Part shown: in pieces, positions 1 through 10,894 of the stretch
How positions within the stretch are numbered: the first letter of the stretch is position 1
How the letters are laid out: each line of letters begins with the position of its first letter
DNA from: Martinezella hainanensis
GTDB lineage: Bacteria; Pseudomonadota; Alphaproteobacteria; Rhizobiales; Rhizobiaceae
NCBI RefSeq assembly: GCF_900094555.1
Contig: NZ_FMAC01000001.1
Location: forward strand, 558,001 to 622,000
DNA length: 64,000 nucleotides
Reading direction: 5' to 3'
Position numbers and translations under genes: made by a program
Notes under the pieces: model-generated
What the model was told of the DNA's origin: nothing
The model's database searches: none
Seen by the model: only the letters and a program-made list of their open reading frames with translations

Positions 1-2
1 CG

Positions 3-863
3 CTTTGCCACGGTGCCTTCTTCGGCATCGGTTCGGTGGTCGCCGCCAGCCTGGTGCCGGAAGACCGCAAGGCCCGTGCGGTCGCTCTGATGTTCACCGG
101 CCTGACACTCGCCAACGTGCTTGGCGTACCGCTCGGCACCGCGTTCGGCCAGGCTTTTGGCTGGCGCGCACCGTTCTGGATCGTCACGCTGCTCGGCGTC
201 GCCTCGATCGCCGGTCTCATCGCCGTGCTGCCCAGGAATGAGGAGGCTCGCGAGGGCAGCCTTGGCCGCGAAATTGCAGCGCTACGTGGCCTTGGCCTCT
301 GGCTGGCATTGCTGACGACCGTGTTCTTCTCGGCCGCCATGTTCGCGCTCTTCACCTACATCGCCCCGATGCTGCGTGATATCACCGGCGTGTCGCCGCA
401 GACGGTAACCTGGACGCTGCTTTCGATTGGCGTCGGTCTGACGATCGGCAATCTGATCGGCGGCAAGCTGGCGGACTGGCGTCTTGGCACCACGCTTGCC
501 GGCGTCTTCCTGGCGATCGCGGTGACCTCGGCGATCTTCAGCGTCACCATCCACTCGCTCATCGGTGCCGAGATCACGCTTTTCCTGTGGGCTGCCGCAG
601 CTTTCGCAGCCGTGCCGGCACTACAGATCAATGTCGTCAACTTCGGCAAGGATGCCCCGAATCTCGTATCCACGATCAATATCGGCGCCTTCAACACCGG
701 CAATGCGCTTGGCGCCTGGATCGGCGGCGTTGTCATCGACAAAGGCTTTTCTCTGGCTCAGGTACCGCTCGCCGGCTCGGCTATGGCAATCCTCGGCTTC
801 CTGACCGTCTTGCTGACATTCGCGGCCGTACGTCCCAAGGGCGAAGCGCTCGCCTCATCCTGA
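3..863 (+). CDS. MFS transporter, 5'-truncated
   Basis: C-terminal part (about 286 residues) of a major facilitator superfamily permease of the DHA1/AraJ drug or sugar efflux type. The open frame runs in from the window edge: it reads LCHGAFFGIGSVVAAS before the first available GTG at 36, so the true start lies outside. The visible part holds about nine hydrophobic helices, the conserved helix-4/5 area (LANVLGVPLGTAFGQAFGWRAP), a central loop and a second half ending in charged residues. It is a proton-driven inner-membrane exporter by family; the substrate cannot be told from sequence. It lies 47 bases upstream of an old yellow enzyme gene on the same strand, so the two may be co-transcribed. 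Confidence 0.88.
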   Translation, partial: LCHGAFFGIGSVVAASLVPEDRKARAVALMFTGLTLANVLGVPLGTAFGQAFGWRAPFWIVTLLGVASIAGLIAVLPRNEEAREGSLGREIAALRGLGLWLALLTTVFFSAAMFALFTYIAPMLRDITGVSPQTVTWTLLSIGVGLTIGNLIGGKLADWRLGTTLAGVFLAIAVTSAIFSVTIHSLIGAEITLFLWAAAAFAAVPALQINVVNFGKDAPNLVSTINIGAFNTGNALGAWIGGVVIDKGFSLAQVPLAGSAMAILGFLTVLLTFAAVRPKGEALASS

Positions 864-910
864 TACTTTCCCTCCCTCCTTCTCCTCCCCCAATATAGAA
901 AGGACGACCC

Positions 911-2023
911 ATGACCAAATTGTTCGAACCGACGAAGCTTGGCGATATCTCCCTTGCCAACCGCATCGTCATGGCGCCGCTCACGCGCAACCGCTCGCCA
1001 AATGCCGTGCCGAACGACCTGAATGTCAAGTATTACGCCCAGCGCGCCAGCGCAGGCCTCATCATCACCGAGGCAACGGCGATCACCCATCAGGGTCAGG
1101 GCTATGCCGACGTTCCCGGTCTTTACAGCAAGGAAGCGCTGGACGGCTGGAAGAAGGTGACTGATGCCGTGCATGCCAACGGCGGCAAGATCGTCGTGCA
1201 GATGTGGCATGTCGGCCGCATCTCTCACACGACTCTGCAGCCGAATGGCGGCAAGCCGGTCTCGTCGACCTCCAGGCGCGCTGAAAACTCAAAGACCTAT
1301 CTGGTCAACAGCGACGGCACAGGCGCCTTTGCCGACGTCTCCGAGCCGCGTGCGCTCGAAACCTCGGAAATCCCCGGTATCATCGAGGATTACCGCAAGG
1401 CGGCTCGCGCCGCGATCGATGCCGGCTTTGACGGCGTGGAAATCCACGGTGCCAACGGCTATCTGATCGACCAGTTCCTGCGTGGCGATGTCAACGACCG
1501 CACCGACCAATATGGCGGCTCGATCGAAAACCGTGCCCGCTTCCTGTTCGAAGTGGTCGATGTTGTCACCAAGGAAGTCGGCGCCGGCCGCACCGCGATC
1601 CGCCTCTCGCCGGTAACGTCATCCGGCGATGCTAGCGATCCGGCTCCGCAGCAGCTCTTCACCTATGTCGTCGAAGGTTTGGCGAAGTACGGCCTCGCCT
1701 ATATCCACGTCATCGAAGGCCAGACGGGCGGCAAGCGCGACTCCCTGCCCTTCGACTACGACGCCCTGCACGCAGCCTATAAGGCCGCAGGCGGCACGGC
1801 TGGCTGGATGGTCAACAATGCCTATACCCGCGAAATGGCGATCGAAGCCATCGAAAGCGGCAAGGCCGATGTCGTTGCCTTCGGCAAGCCGTTCATCTCA
1901 AATCCGGATTTCGTTCGCCGCCTGAGGGAAAACGCACCGCTCACCCAGTGGGACCAGGCGACGCTCTATGGCGGCGGCGCAAAGGGCTATGCCGATTATC
2001 CGACGCTCGACGAAGCAGCCTGA
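911..2023 (+). CDS. Alkene reductase, old yellow enzyme family
   Basis: FMN-dependent NAD(P)H oxidoreductase of the OYE family (NemA/xenobiotic reductase type), 370 residues, normal family length. It reduces activated C=C bonds such as enones, maleimides and nitro compounds in the cytoplasm. The TIM barrel begins LFEPTKLGDISLANRIVMAP. The substrate-activating pair H179 and N182 with Y184 sit in IHGANGY, and the FMN-phosphate strand is VVAFGKPFISNP near residue 325. A good ribosome site (GAAAGGAC) precedes the ATG at 911. Its physiological substrate is unknown. The preceding MFS gene on the same strand suggests a detoxification pair (inference). Confidence 0.93.
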   Translation: MTKLFEPTKLGDISLANRIVMAPLTRNRSPNAVPNDLNVKYYAQRASAGLIITEATAITHQGQGYADVPGLYSKEALDGWKKVTDAVHANGGKIVVQMWHVGRISHTTLQPNGGKPVSSTSRRAENSKTYLVNSDGTGAFADVSEPRALETSEIPGIIEDYRKAARAAIDAGFDGVEIHGANGYLIDQFLRGDVNDRTDQYGGSIENRARFLFEVVDVVTKEVGAGRTAIRLSPVTSSGDASDPAPQQLFTYVVEGLAKYGLAYIHVIEGQTGGKRDSLPFDYDALHAAYKAAGGTAGWMVNNAYTREMAIEAIESGKADVVAFGKPFISNPDFVRRLRENAPLTQWDQATLYGGGAKGYADYPTLDEAA

Positions 2024-2059
2024 TTCGGATCTTTCAGCCAGATTCTGATATCAGCAAGG

Positions 2060-2090
2060 AGCCCTCGCAACCTGGGTTGCGAGGGCTTTC
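2060..2090. terminator. Intrinsic terminator between OYE and epimerase genes
   Basis: Perfect 13-base inverted repeat AGCCCTCGCAACC / GGTTGCGAGGGCT followed by TTTC on the plus strand. It lies between the convergent OYE (+) and epimerase (-) genes and can serve either strand. Confidence 0.8.
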
Positions 2091-2155
2091 CATATCGGCG
2101 TTTGAAATCGGTGAATAGGTCGGACTGACGAGGCAAGGGCTCAGCCGGGGCAAGC

Positions 2156-3145
2156 TTACGCGGCCTGCAGGCACCCGATCGAGGCCAGGCTGCTACGCAC
2201 GGCCTCATCGATCGGCGTATGCGGCTCTTCTCCCAGCACGGCCAGCAGCTTGTCGTTGCGCATCTCAAGCGGTACGTCCCAAAGATAGCTCATTTCACGC
2301 AGTTCCCGCATCAACGTCACGAAGGGGGCCGCCAGCGGCACCATCCACCAGGGAAATGCCCTCACCTTCACCTTTTGTCCAAGCACGCGCTGCACGGCTT
2401 CGATCATCTGCCTGCCGTCGCCATCCCAGTGGCCGCGCATGTGATAGACTGCAAAGGCCGGCAGCTCGTCACCCTTCTCGATCAGCCGGATCATGGTCTC
2501 GGCGACATCGGGCAGATAGGCCCATTGGTGACCGACACCGCGCTTGCCCGGATAGGTCATGGAACTAATCGGCTTGCCCGGCGTCACCATCGCCTGCGAG
2601 AACCAGCTATTGGCGCGCGCACCGCCAAAGAAATCGCCGGCGCGAACGATGATAACCGGGGTATCGCCCTGCTCCGCAGCCGTCCGTAGACGCCGCTCCA
2701 TCTGCACGCGGATGGCGCCCTTGCGGGTCTTCGGCCGTTGCGCGCTGTCCTCGGTCACATTCGGGAACACATCCGGACCGAAATTATAGACCGTGCCGGG
2801 CAGCACGATGCGGGCGCCGACGGCCTTGGCGGCGGCAATGGTATTATCGAGCATCGGCAGGACAACCTTGCCCCAATTGCGGTAGCCAGGAGGATTGACC
2901 GCATGCACGATGACATCGGCACCTTGCGCCGCCTTCAGAACATCCTCCGCCTGCATGGCATCGCCCTGAAACCAGTCGAATTCCGGTTGGCGGCGAGCCG
3001 CCTCGGCGGCATTGCGGTTCAGCGCCCGGATACGCCAGCCGCGAAGGGCGAGCCCGTCCGCGACAGCACCGCCGATGCCGCCGGTAGCGCCGAGTATCAG
3101 GGCCGTTTTGGTATTTTCTGTCTGGTTGCCCATGGTCATCCCCAT
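2156..3145 (-). CDS. NAD(P)-dependent epimerase/dehydratase family protein
   Basis: Atypical or extended short-chain dehydrogenase, about 330 residues. The nucleotide-binding motif LILGATGGIGGAVADGL is followed by alternating beta-alpha units, VIVHAVNPPGYRNW, and a C-terminal domain typical of NAD-dependent epimerase/NmrA-like proteins. Three in-frame ATGs (3145, 3139, 3133) lie at the start. The frame runs further upstream, but that part (MMMPYIYVYH) lies in the divergent promoter and looks non-coding. The ATG at 3133 has GGGGATG before it and is an equally good start. The gene is divergent from a LysR regulator, which is its likely regulator by the usual LTTR arrangement. Substrate unknown. 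Confidence 0.85.
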   Translation of the reverse strand: MGMTMGNQTENTKTALILGATGGIGGAVADGLALRGWRIRALNRNAAEAARRQPEFDWFQGDAMQAEDVLKAAQGADVIVHAVNPPGYRNWGKVVLPMLDNTIAAAKAVGARIVLPGTVYNFGPDVFPNVTEDSAQRPKTRKGAIRVQMERRLRTAAEQGDTPVIIVRAGDFFGGARANSWFSQAMVTPGKPISSMTYPGKRGVGHQWAYLPDVAETMIRLIEKGDELPAFAVYHMRGHWDGDGRQMIEAVQRVLGQKVKVRAFPWWMVPLAAPFVTLMRELREMSYLWDVPLEMRNDKLLAVLGEEPHTPIDEAVRSSLASIGCLQAA

Positions 3146-3213
3146 CTGTTTCGATGGGCTGACTATGCTTCCAACTGTCTGTAAACGAAATTGCCGAAAA
3201 ATCTGCACATGAT

Positions 3214-3227
3214 ATACATAAATGTAT
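3214..3227. promoter_or_regulatory. Palindrome at the divergent epimerase/LysR promoter
   Basis: Perfect inverted repeat ATACAT-AA-ATGTAT overlaps the ATG of the LysR gene at 3226. It lies in the only intergenic space between the divergent pair (3146-3225). It may be an operator for the LysR protein. No clear -35/-10 was assigned. Confidence 0.4.
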
Positions 3228-4140
3228 GGCATCATCATCTGAACCAAGCTGGGATTTCTATCGCACCTTTCTCGCCGTGCTGGAGCATGGCTCATTGTCG
3301 GCTGCTGCGCGTGAACTCGGTCTGACGCAGCCGACAATCGGCCGTCATATCGACGCATTGGAGCAATCGGTCGGCGCGGAGCTGTTCACACGTTCCCAAC
3401 AGGGCCTCTTGCCGACCGATGCCGCGCTCGTTCTGAAACCCTATGCCGAAACACTGGCGAGCACGACCGCCGCCCTGTTGCGGGCAGCGTCCGGCTCCAG
3501 GGACAAGGTCAGCGGCACGGTGCGCATCAGTGCCAGCGAGGTCATCGGCACGGAAGTCCTGCCACCGATCCTTGCCAGGCTGCAGGCACGATACCCCGAT
3601 CTGATCGTGGAGCTTTCGGCCTCCGATACGGTGGAAGATCTGCTACAGCGCGAGGCCGACATCGCCGTGCGCATGATCGCGCCGGCGCAAGAAGCATTGC
3701 TCGCCCGGCATATCGGCATCATCTCACTCGGCCTCTTCGCCCACCGCACCTATATCGAGCGGTATGGCAAACCGACAACGATCGAGGAATTGCATCGGCA
3801 CAAGCTCATCGGCTTCGATCGTCAGACTGCCTATATACGCATGATGCAGAAGCGCTATCCGATGCTCGAAGGCACCTCCTTCAGTTTTCGCTCCGACCAC
3901 AGTATCGCGCTTCACAATGCACTGCGCGCCGGCATCGGCATTGGCTTCCTTCAAATCCCCTTGGCAGGCCGCGATCTAAACCTCGTGCAGCTGTTGCCCG
4001 AGATCGAGGTGCAGATCGACACCTGGATCGTCATGCATGAAAACCTGAAGACATCGCCACGCTGCCGCGTGACATTCGATGCCCTGGTGACGGGATTGCT
4101 TGATTACACAAAGGAAAACAGCGCTAGGAACGGATCTTGA
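3226..4140 (+). CDS. LysR family transcriptional regulator
   Basis: DNA-binding regulator of 304 residues. The N-terminal winged helix-turn-helix (about residues 8-68) contains GSLSAAARELGLTQPTIGRH and LEQSVGAELFTR. The C-terminal periplasmic-binding-like effector domain starts near residue 95 (SGTVRISASEVIGTEVLPPI). No strong Shine-Dalgarno is visible; the ATG at 3226 sits in a palindrome. It is divergent from the epimerase gene and its TGA overlaps the TTG start of the GrpB gene, so the two are likely co-transcribed. Effector unknown. Confidence 0.93.
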   Translation: MASSSEPSWDFYRTFLAVLEHGSLSAAARELGLTQPTIGRHIDALEQSVGAELFTRSQQGLLPTDAALVLKPYAETLASTTAALLRAASGSRDKVSGTVRISASEVIGTEVLPPILARLQARYPDLIVELSASDTVEDLLQREADIAVRMIAPAQEALLARHIGIISLGLFAHRTYIERYGKPTTIEELHRHKLIGFDRQTAYIRMMQKRYPMLEGTSFSFRSDHSIALHNALRAGIGIGFLQIPLAGRDLNLVQLLPEIEVQIDTWIVMHENLKTSPRCRVTFDALVTGLLDYTKENSARNGS

Positions 4141-4658
4141 ACACGGGAACAGCGGTGGAATTAGTGCCGTACGACCCACGATGGCCGGAAGATTACGAAC
4201 GCATCCGCGAAAAGCTCGAACGATTGCTGGCGCCCTACATCGTGACGATCGAGCATATCGGCAGCACATCCATTCCCGGCATCGCCGCAAAACCGCTCAT
4301 CGACATCGACATTATCCTGCGCGGCTCAGCCGACGTCCCTGCGGCGACACAGATTCTTCTGGAGGAGCATTACGAACCCCGCGGTAATCGCTATGATGAC
4401 GACGTATGGGCTTTCATGCGGCGGGACGGCAGACCGCCGGAGCGCATCTATCTCTGCCCACCCAACAACCGGACACACGAGCGCAGGGTGATCTTCCGCG
4501 ATTATCTTCGGACACATCCGGCAGAGGCGTCTGCCTATGCCGCGCTGAAACTGGAGCTCGCCGAGATCCATCGGCATGATGGCGATCGCTACACCGCCGA
4601 GAAACGTCACTTCGTCGACGCGATCATAGAAAAGGCATCAGACAAACCGAAGGACTAA
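4137..4658 (+). CDS. GrpB family protein (UPF0157)
   Basis: 173-residue protein of the GrpB/UPF0157 family, which has a nucleotidyltransferase-like fold and poorly defined function. Hallmarks are VELVPYDPRWPEDYERIREKL, the strand IEHIGSTSIPGIAAKPLIDIDI and HIYLCP-type sequence (ERIYLCPPNN), followed by FRDYLRTHPAEASAYAALK. In nucleotidyltransferases the GSTS...D-x-D layout binds metal and nucleotide, and here GSTSIPG and DIDI are both present. It starts with TTG inside the stop of the LysR gene (TTGA overlap), so it is translationally coupled. Its TAA overlaps the end of the opposite DUF2188-like gene by four bases. Confidence 0.85.
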   Translation: MNTGTAVELVPYDPRWPEDYERIREKLERLLAPYIVTIEHIGSTSIPGIAAKPLIDIDIILRGSADVPAATQILLEEHYEPRGNRYDDDVWAFMRRDGRPPERIYLCPPNNRTHERRVIFRDYLRTHPAEASAYAALKLELAEIHRHDGDRYTAEKRHFVDAIIEKASDKPKD

Positions 4659-4936
4659 GCGCCAGGGGCAGTATCGACCGGCGGAAAATGCATCTGGCCA
4701 TCGATGACTTCCGTTTCCGGGCGGTCACCGCCATCGGCATATTCCTCATGCCATTTGCCACTCTCGTCCTGCCAGCTGATTTCGGCTGAATCCCCACCGA
4801 TTTGCTGCTCAGCCGCAACGATGCGCGCGGCCTCCACAGCTTCGGAATGCGTCGGAAACGCCTCCGAATAAACATCGCGGAAACGATAGGCCCATCCACC
4901 GTCATGTGGCACGATTTCGTAAACGACCTTGATCAT
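4655..4936 (-). CDS. DUF2188-like small protein
   Basis: 93-residue soluble protein beginning MIKVVYEIVPHDGGWAYRF. It has a central FPTHSEAVEAARIVAAEQ segment, typical of the small DUF2188 fold, in which an aromatic beta strand is followed by an A-rich helix. The C-terminus is acidic (ISWQDESGKWHEEY). Function is unknown. The ATG at 4936 has a GAGGGTC ribosome site just upstream. It is convergent with the GrpB gene, and no partner gene is close upstream. The family call rests on pattern recognition only. Confidence 0.75.
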   Translation of the reverse strand: MIKVVYEIVPHDGGWAYRFRDVYSEAFPTHSEAVEAARIVAAEQQIGGDSAEISWQDESGKWHEEYADGGDRPETEVIDGQMHFPPVDTAPGA

Positions 4937-5156
4937 TCAGACCCTCCTTCTCATCTGCCAAGACCTTCGAACCGGACGTTGCCGACAGGATCGCGTGCAT
5001 CTGAGACGGGTTCGAGGATGCCGCGGCATTGTGGTTGGGCAGACCTATCCGCGCAGTATTTCATTAAACTGCGTTAACTGCAAATTTCGCCCTCTTCCCC
5101 GCAAGCTTGATGTGCGAAATCCTTGCTTTAGAGTGCAACCGTGAATCGGCGCAAAG

Positions 5157-6269
5157 GTGGGGAAAGTGATCACAGCGAAGTGGTTTAAGCAGGAGAAAAA
5201 CCTGTTGGTGGCATTGGCAATTGCCGTTGTCGCCTATATCGGCGAGCATTCCGTACTGGAAATGGGCCAAGGCGCGGCGATGCTGGCAGCCGCGGCATTG
5301 ATCGCAACGATTGTACTGGCCTCCATGCGCGTCGCCCATCATGCCGAAACCCTTGCCGTCAAGGTCGGCGATCCCTACGGCACGATGATCCTCACTCTTT
5401 CGGCCGTTGCGGTCGAGGTCATCATGCTCGCCATCATGATGAGCGGCGAGAGTTCGCCGACATTGGTGCGCGACACGATCTACGCCGCCGTCATGCTGGA
5501 TATCAACGGCATCCTCGGCCTCGCCGCCCTTCTCGGCGGGCTAAAGCATGGCGAACAGCCCTATAATGACGATTCCAGCCGGACCTATGGCGTGATGATC
5601 CTGACTGCCATGGGCATTTCGATGATCGTGCCGGAGTTCATCCCCGACGCGAAATGGCACTATTATTCCGCCTTCACCATCGCCGCGATGATCGCGCTTT
5701 ACGCTCTTTTCCTGCGCATGCAGGTCGGCCGGCACAGCTATTTCTTCAGCTACAGCTATCCGCGCACGGAAAAGAAACTCGCAGTCGCCGATGCTGAAGA
5801 GCATCACGAAGAGGAATCCACGACGACGTCGATCGTGACAATCCTGATCGGCGTCGTCCTGATCGGCGTGCTGGCGGAATTCATGTCTGCTTTCATGGAT
5901 ACCGGCCTAAAGGGCACCGGCGCACCGCCCGCCATCGCGGCCATCGTCGTCGCCGCCATCTCGGCAGCACCGGAAATTCTGACGGCACTGCGCGCAGCCC
6001 TCAGAAACCGCATGCAGGCGACAGTCAATATCGCCCTGGGCGCGTCTCTTTCGACCGTTATCCTGACGGTGCCCGTCATGGAGGCGATCGCGCTCTATAC
6101 CGGCCAGCCCTTCATCATGGCCATGTCGCCGGTACAGACGGTCATGGTGATGATCACGCTGATCGTCGCCGCCATCAACCTCAACGACGGCGAAACCAAC
6201 GCCATCGAAGGCATGACCCATTTCATCCTGTTCGCCACCTTCATCATGCTGACGGCACTCGGTCTTTGA
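5157..6269 (+). CDS. chaA: Calcium/proton antiporter, CaCA family
   Basis: Integral inner-membrane cation exchanger of 370 residues, ChaA/CAX type, exporting Ca2+ (and possibly Na+/K+) for protons. Two homologous halves are visible. The first acidic alpha-repeat is GDPYGTMILTLSAVAVEV near residue 73. The second is AAISAAPEILTALRAALRNR near residue 263. A charged, histidine/glutamate-rich cytoplasmic loop (AEEHHEEEST) lies between them. GTG at 5157 is the longest start. GTG at 5166, with AAAGGTGGGG just before it, has the better ribosome site and removes three residues. The gene stands alone with a shared terminator downstream. Confidence 0.9.
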   Translation: MGKVITAKWFKQEKNLLVALAIAVVAYIGEHSVLEMGQGAAMLAAAALIATIVLASMRVAHHAETLAVKVGDPYGTMILTLSAVAVEVIMLAIMMSGESSPTLVRDTIYAAVMLDINGILGLAALLGGLKHGEQPYNDDSSRTYGVMILTAMGISMIVPEFIPDAKWHYYSAFTIAAMIALYALFLRMQVGRHSYFFSYSYPRTEKKLAVADAEEHHEEESTTTSIVTILIGVVLIGVLAEFMSAFMDTGLKGTGAPPAIAAIVVAAISAAPEILTALRAALRNRMQATVNIALGASLSTVILTVPVMEAIALYTGQPFIMAMSPVQTVMVMITLIVAAINLNDGETNAIEGMTHFILFATFIMLTALGL

Positions 6270-6360
6270 TCCCGATTTCAAGGACTTGCGACGACCGGCG
6301 GATTCAAATTGCGAAACGCTTGAATCAACGAATGAAGATGAAACCGGCAACCTGAATACG

Positions 6361-6389
6361 AAAAAGCCCGCCATCTCTGGCGGGCTTTT
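6361..6389. terminator. Bidirectional terminator between chaA and aatA
   Basis: AAAAAGCCCGCCA-TCTC-TGGCGGGCTTTT forms a perfect stem with a TCTC loop. It is flanked by A and T runs, so it can stop transcription of both convergent genes. Confidence 0.9.
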
Positions 6390-6411
6390 CAATTGAACGA
6401 TTATGGATTGC

Positions 6412-8246
<1,835 letters not shown>

Positions 8247-9407
8247 ATGCGCGCTACGAGAACGGAGCCGGGAAGAACGGGATTTTCGATCGCCTTGATC
8301 GCTTGCGCCATACTGTCGGCAACATCAGCTCTTGCCGAGCCGGCGCAGACCATCAAAACGCAAAAGGTGACCGTCAAGGTCGAGAGGATAGCGACAGGGC
8401 TTGAACACCCCTGGGCGGTGGAAGTGCTGCCGGATGGCGCCTACCTCGTGACCGAGCGGCCGGGCCGCATGCGCCTTGTCCGCGATGGAAAGGTTTCAGC
8501 CCCGATTTCCGGTGTCCCCGAGGTCTATGCGCACGGCCAGGGCGGTCTGCTCGACATAGCCCTTGATCTTAAATTCTCCAGCAATCGTACCCTCTATTTC
8601 ACTGCCTCCGTGGCAGGCGAAGGCGGAAGCGGCACGGCCGTCTTTCGCGCCAAATTATCGCCGGACGAAAAGCAGCTGACGGATGTGAAGCGCATCTTCG
8701 TGATGAACAAGCTGTCGCGCGGCAACATCCAATATGGTTCGCGCATTGCGATTGCCCGCGACGGCAGCCTCTTTGTCAGCCTCGGCGATCGTGGCCAGCA
8801 GGACCGCGCCCAGGACTTTCACGACGACGCCGGCTCCATCATCCACATAGAAGCCGATGGCAGCATCCCCGCCAACAATCCGTTCAAAGATGGCAGGAGC
8901 GCTTTGCCTGAAATCTGGTCGAAGGGCCACCGCAACCCGCAGGGCATTACTTTCGACAGTGCGATGAACAGGCTCTATACGGTCGAACACGGCGCCAGGG
9001 GTGGCGATGAAATCAACACGCCCGAGGCCGGCAAGAACTACGGCTGGCCCATCATCTCCTACGGCGTCAATTATAACGGCACCAAGATCGGCATCGGGAC
9101 CGCCAAAGCGGGCATGGAACAGCCTCACTTCTATTGGGACCCTTCGATCGCGCCAGGTGCTGGTGTCGTCTATCGCGGCAAGATGTTTCCCGAATGGAAC
9201 GGCGACTTCCTGGTGACCGCGCTGAAGTTCGAGCTGCTATCGCGGCTGAGCCAGGATGGCAAAGGCAAGATCACTGAACAGGAGCGCATGTTTGACGGTA
9301 AATTCGGGCGCCTGCGTGATATCACGGTCGCGCCCGATGGCGCGCTGCTGATCACAACCGATGAAGACAACGGCTCGCTTCTGAGGGTTTCAAGGGCTGC
9401 AAGCTAG
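8247..9407 (+). CDS. PQQ-dependent aldose sugar dehydrogenase, secreted
   Basis: Periplasmic soluble quinoprotein of the glucose/sorbosone dehydrogenase family (YliI/Asd type), 386 residues. It oxidises aldoses using pyrroloquinoline quinone. A Sec signal peptide (hydrophobic stretch IALIACAILSATSALA) precedes a cleavage near AEP, followed by the six-bladed propeller. Typical pieces are LEHPWAVEVLPDG, VPEVYAHGQGGLLDIALD with the active-site histidine, IARDGSLFVSLGDRG, WSKGHRNPQGITF and VEHGARGGDEIN. The ATG at 8247 follows GGGGAGG at good spacing. PQQ synthesis genes are not in the window, so the cofactor source is unknown. Confidence 0.92.
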   Translation: MRATRTEPGRTGFSIALIACAILSATSALAEPAQTIKTQKVTVKVERIATGLEHPWAVEVLPDGAYLVTERPGRMRLVRDGKVSAPISGVPEVYAHGQGGLLDIALDLKFSSNRTLYFTASVAGEGGSGTAVFRAKLSPDEKQLTDVKRIFVMNKLSRGNIQYGSRIAIARDGSLFVSLGDRGQQDRAQDFHDDAGSIIHIEADGSIPANNPFKDGRSALPEIWSKGHRNPQGITFDSAMNRLYTVEHGARGGDEINTPEAGKNYGWPIISYGVNYNGTKIGIGTAKAGMEQPHFYWDPSIAPGAGVVYRGKMFPEWNGDFLVTALKFELLSRLSQDGKGKITEQERMFDGKFGRLRDITVAPDGALLITTDEDNGSLLRVSRAAS

Positions 9408-9505
9408 CCGTCAGCGCTTCGCTTCGGTCATCTTTCGGCCTTGCCGCAAGCAAAAGCAGCTGCTAACGGTCGCCTCACCCTTCCTCCCCTTCCCGCAGGA
9501 TGCAG

Positions 9506-10396
9506 ATGTCTCGCATACAGGCGAATTTGTTGTTGTTGCTTGCCGCCGCGATCTGGGGCGGCGGTTTCGTTGCGCAATCGACAGCGATGAAGTCGATCGG
9601 ACCCTTCTGGTTCATCGGCCTGCGATTTGCGGTAGCAACCCTCGTGGTCCTGCCTTTCGTGTGGATGGAAAACAGGAAAGCCGCTAGGCCGTTGACACAA
9701 CGTAACTGGCTCTCCTTCGTGCTGATCGGGATCGCGCTCTTTGGCGGCGCGGCAACACAGCAGCTCGGCCTTCTGACGACGACGGTCACGAATTCCAGCT
9801 TCATAACCGGCCTTTACGTGGTCTTCGTGCCGCTGATTGCCGTTATCTTCCTGCGCCGTTCGCCGCATTGGGTCATCTGGCCCGCAGCCTTGATGGCGCT
9901 TTGCGGGATCTACCTGCTCTCGGGCGGCTCCTTCTCGCACCTGACCATCGGCGACTTCCTGACCGTCATCTGTGCCCTCTTCTGGGCAGCTCAAATCACG
10001 CTTGCCGGCTCTGCCGTCAACGAAACCGGCCGGCCGCTCGGCATTTCCGCCACGCAATTTGCCGTCACCGCTGCTCTTGCTCTTGCGGTTGCCGTCGCCA
10101 TCGAGCCGATCAGTCTCGCCGATATAAGTGCCGCACTCGGCGAAATCCTTTATGTCGGCATCTTTTCCTCCGGCCTGGCTTTTGCGCTGCAGATCATCGG
10201 CCAGCGTTATACGACCGCGCCGCAGGCCGCGATCTTCCTGTCTTCGGAGGCACTGTTCGGCGCTTCGCTCGGCGCCTTGCTTCTCGGCGAAACCATAGGC
10301 CCGCTCGGCTATGCCGGCTGCGCCTTGATGTTTACAGCGATGCTGGCGGTGGAATTGGTGCCGGAATTGACTCGCCGGCGCGACGCAACTGCGTAA
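9506..10396 (+). CDS. EamA/DMT family transporter
   Basis: Inner-membrane drug/metabolite transporter with ten predicted helices in two EamA repeats: LLLLAAAIWGGGFVAQS at the start and LTVICALFWAAQITLAGSAV at the second repeat. The repeat-end motif LFSEALFGA-like sequence (FLSSEALFGASLGALLLGE) is near residue 245. The ATG at 9506 has AGGA seven bases upstream; an ATG at 9500 is two codons longer and less well placed. Members export amino acids, nucleosides or amines; substrate not predictable. It is a single gene in its own unit. A weak stem (GCGC/GCGC with TTTT) follows at 10394. Confidence 0.88.
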   Translation: MSRIQANLLLLLAAAIWGGGFVAQSTAMKSIGPFWFIGLRFAVATLVVLPFVWMENRKAARPLTQRNWLSFVLIGIALFGGAATQQLGLLTTTVTNSSFITGLYVVFVPLIAVIFLRRSPHWVIWPAALMALCGIYLLSGGSFSHLTIGDFLTVICALFWAAQITLAGSAVNETGRPLGISATQFAVTAALALAVAVAIEPISLADISAALGEILYVGIFSSGLAFALQIIGQRYTTAPQAAIFLSSEALFGASLGALLLGETIGPLGYAGCALMFTAMLAVELVPELTRRRDATA

Positions 10397-10894
10397 AAAG
10401 CGCCGGAAATGCGCGGTTTTAGCCGCTCCTCCATGCAGCTTGCCAAAATTTTTCGAACGATCGAAAACGGTCGTTCACACCAGCGGATTTGGGGAAATTT
10501 CGCCAAAACTATATCGCGAGCGATGCAAAACCCTTAGAAACTTGTTTCAAAGTGGGAAAATTTGCGAATCGCCTTAACATATTCGCGTTACGGTATTGTG
10601 CCTGTTGTGCCACGTTAAAAAACTTTTGCTTGCCAATTTCCCATAAACACAGCACTCTCAATGGTGTTCGGGCATTTTTAGAGCATGGGAAGTCCTAATA
10701 GAATTGCGCGCCGGAAACGCTAATATTCCGGTCAGCTTGATCAAGAAGCGGGGTGGCAAACATCGCATCGAGATCACGCCGAGTTACGGGGACCTTTTCC
10801 TTCAAATTTCGAGAACTGCCTGCAAGCGCCCGCAAGGGCAATACAAGTAATGCTGCCCGTGTGGATGGTGGGCAGAGAGAAAAGGACCTGAGGC
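10397..10894. other. Intergenic region and long leader before the cold shock gene
   Basis: About 500 bases. It contains a small hairpin GAACGATC-GAAAAC-GGTCGTTC (10455-10476). An AT-rich stretch (10490-10690) has short open frames. A 48-codon frame begins TTG at 10704 (LRAGNANIPVSLIKKR) and ends TAA at 10850, with no ribosome site. The last 150 bases probably form the untranslated leader of the cold shock mRNA, as long leaders are usual for cspA-type genes. No promoter could be fixed with confidence. Confidence 0.5.

Noticed and set aside
5055..5085. TTAA-N6-TTAA, near a CtrA-type site
   Set aside because: The spacer is six rather than seven bases, so it does not match the consensus.
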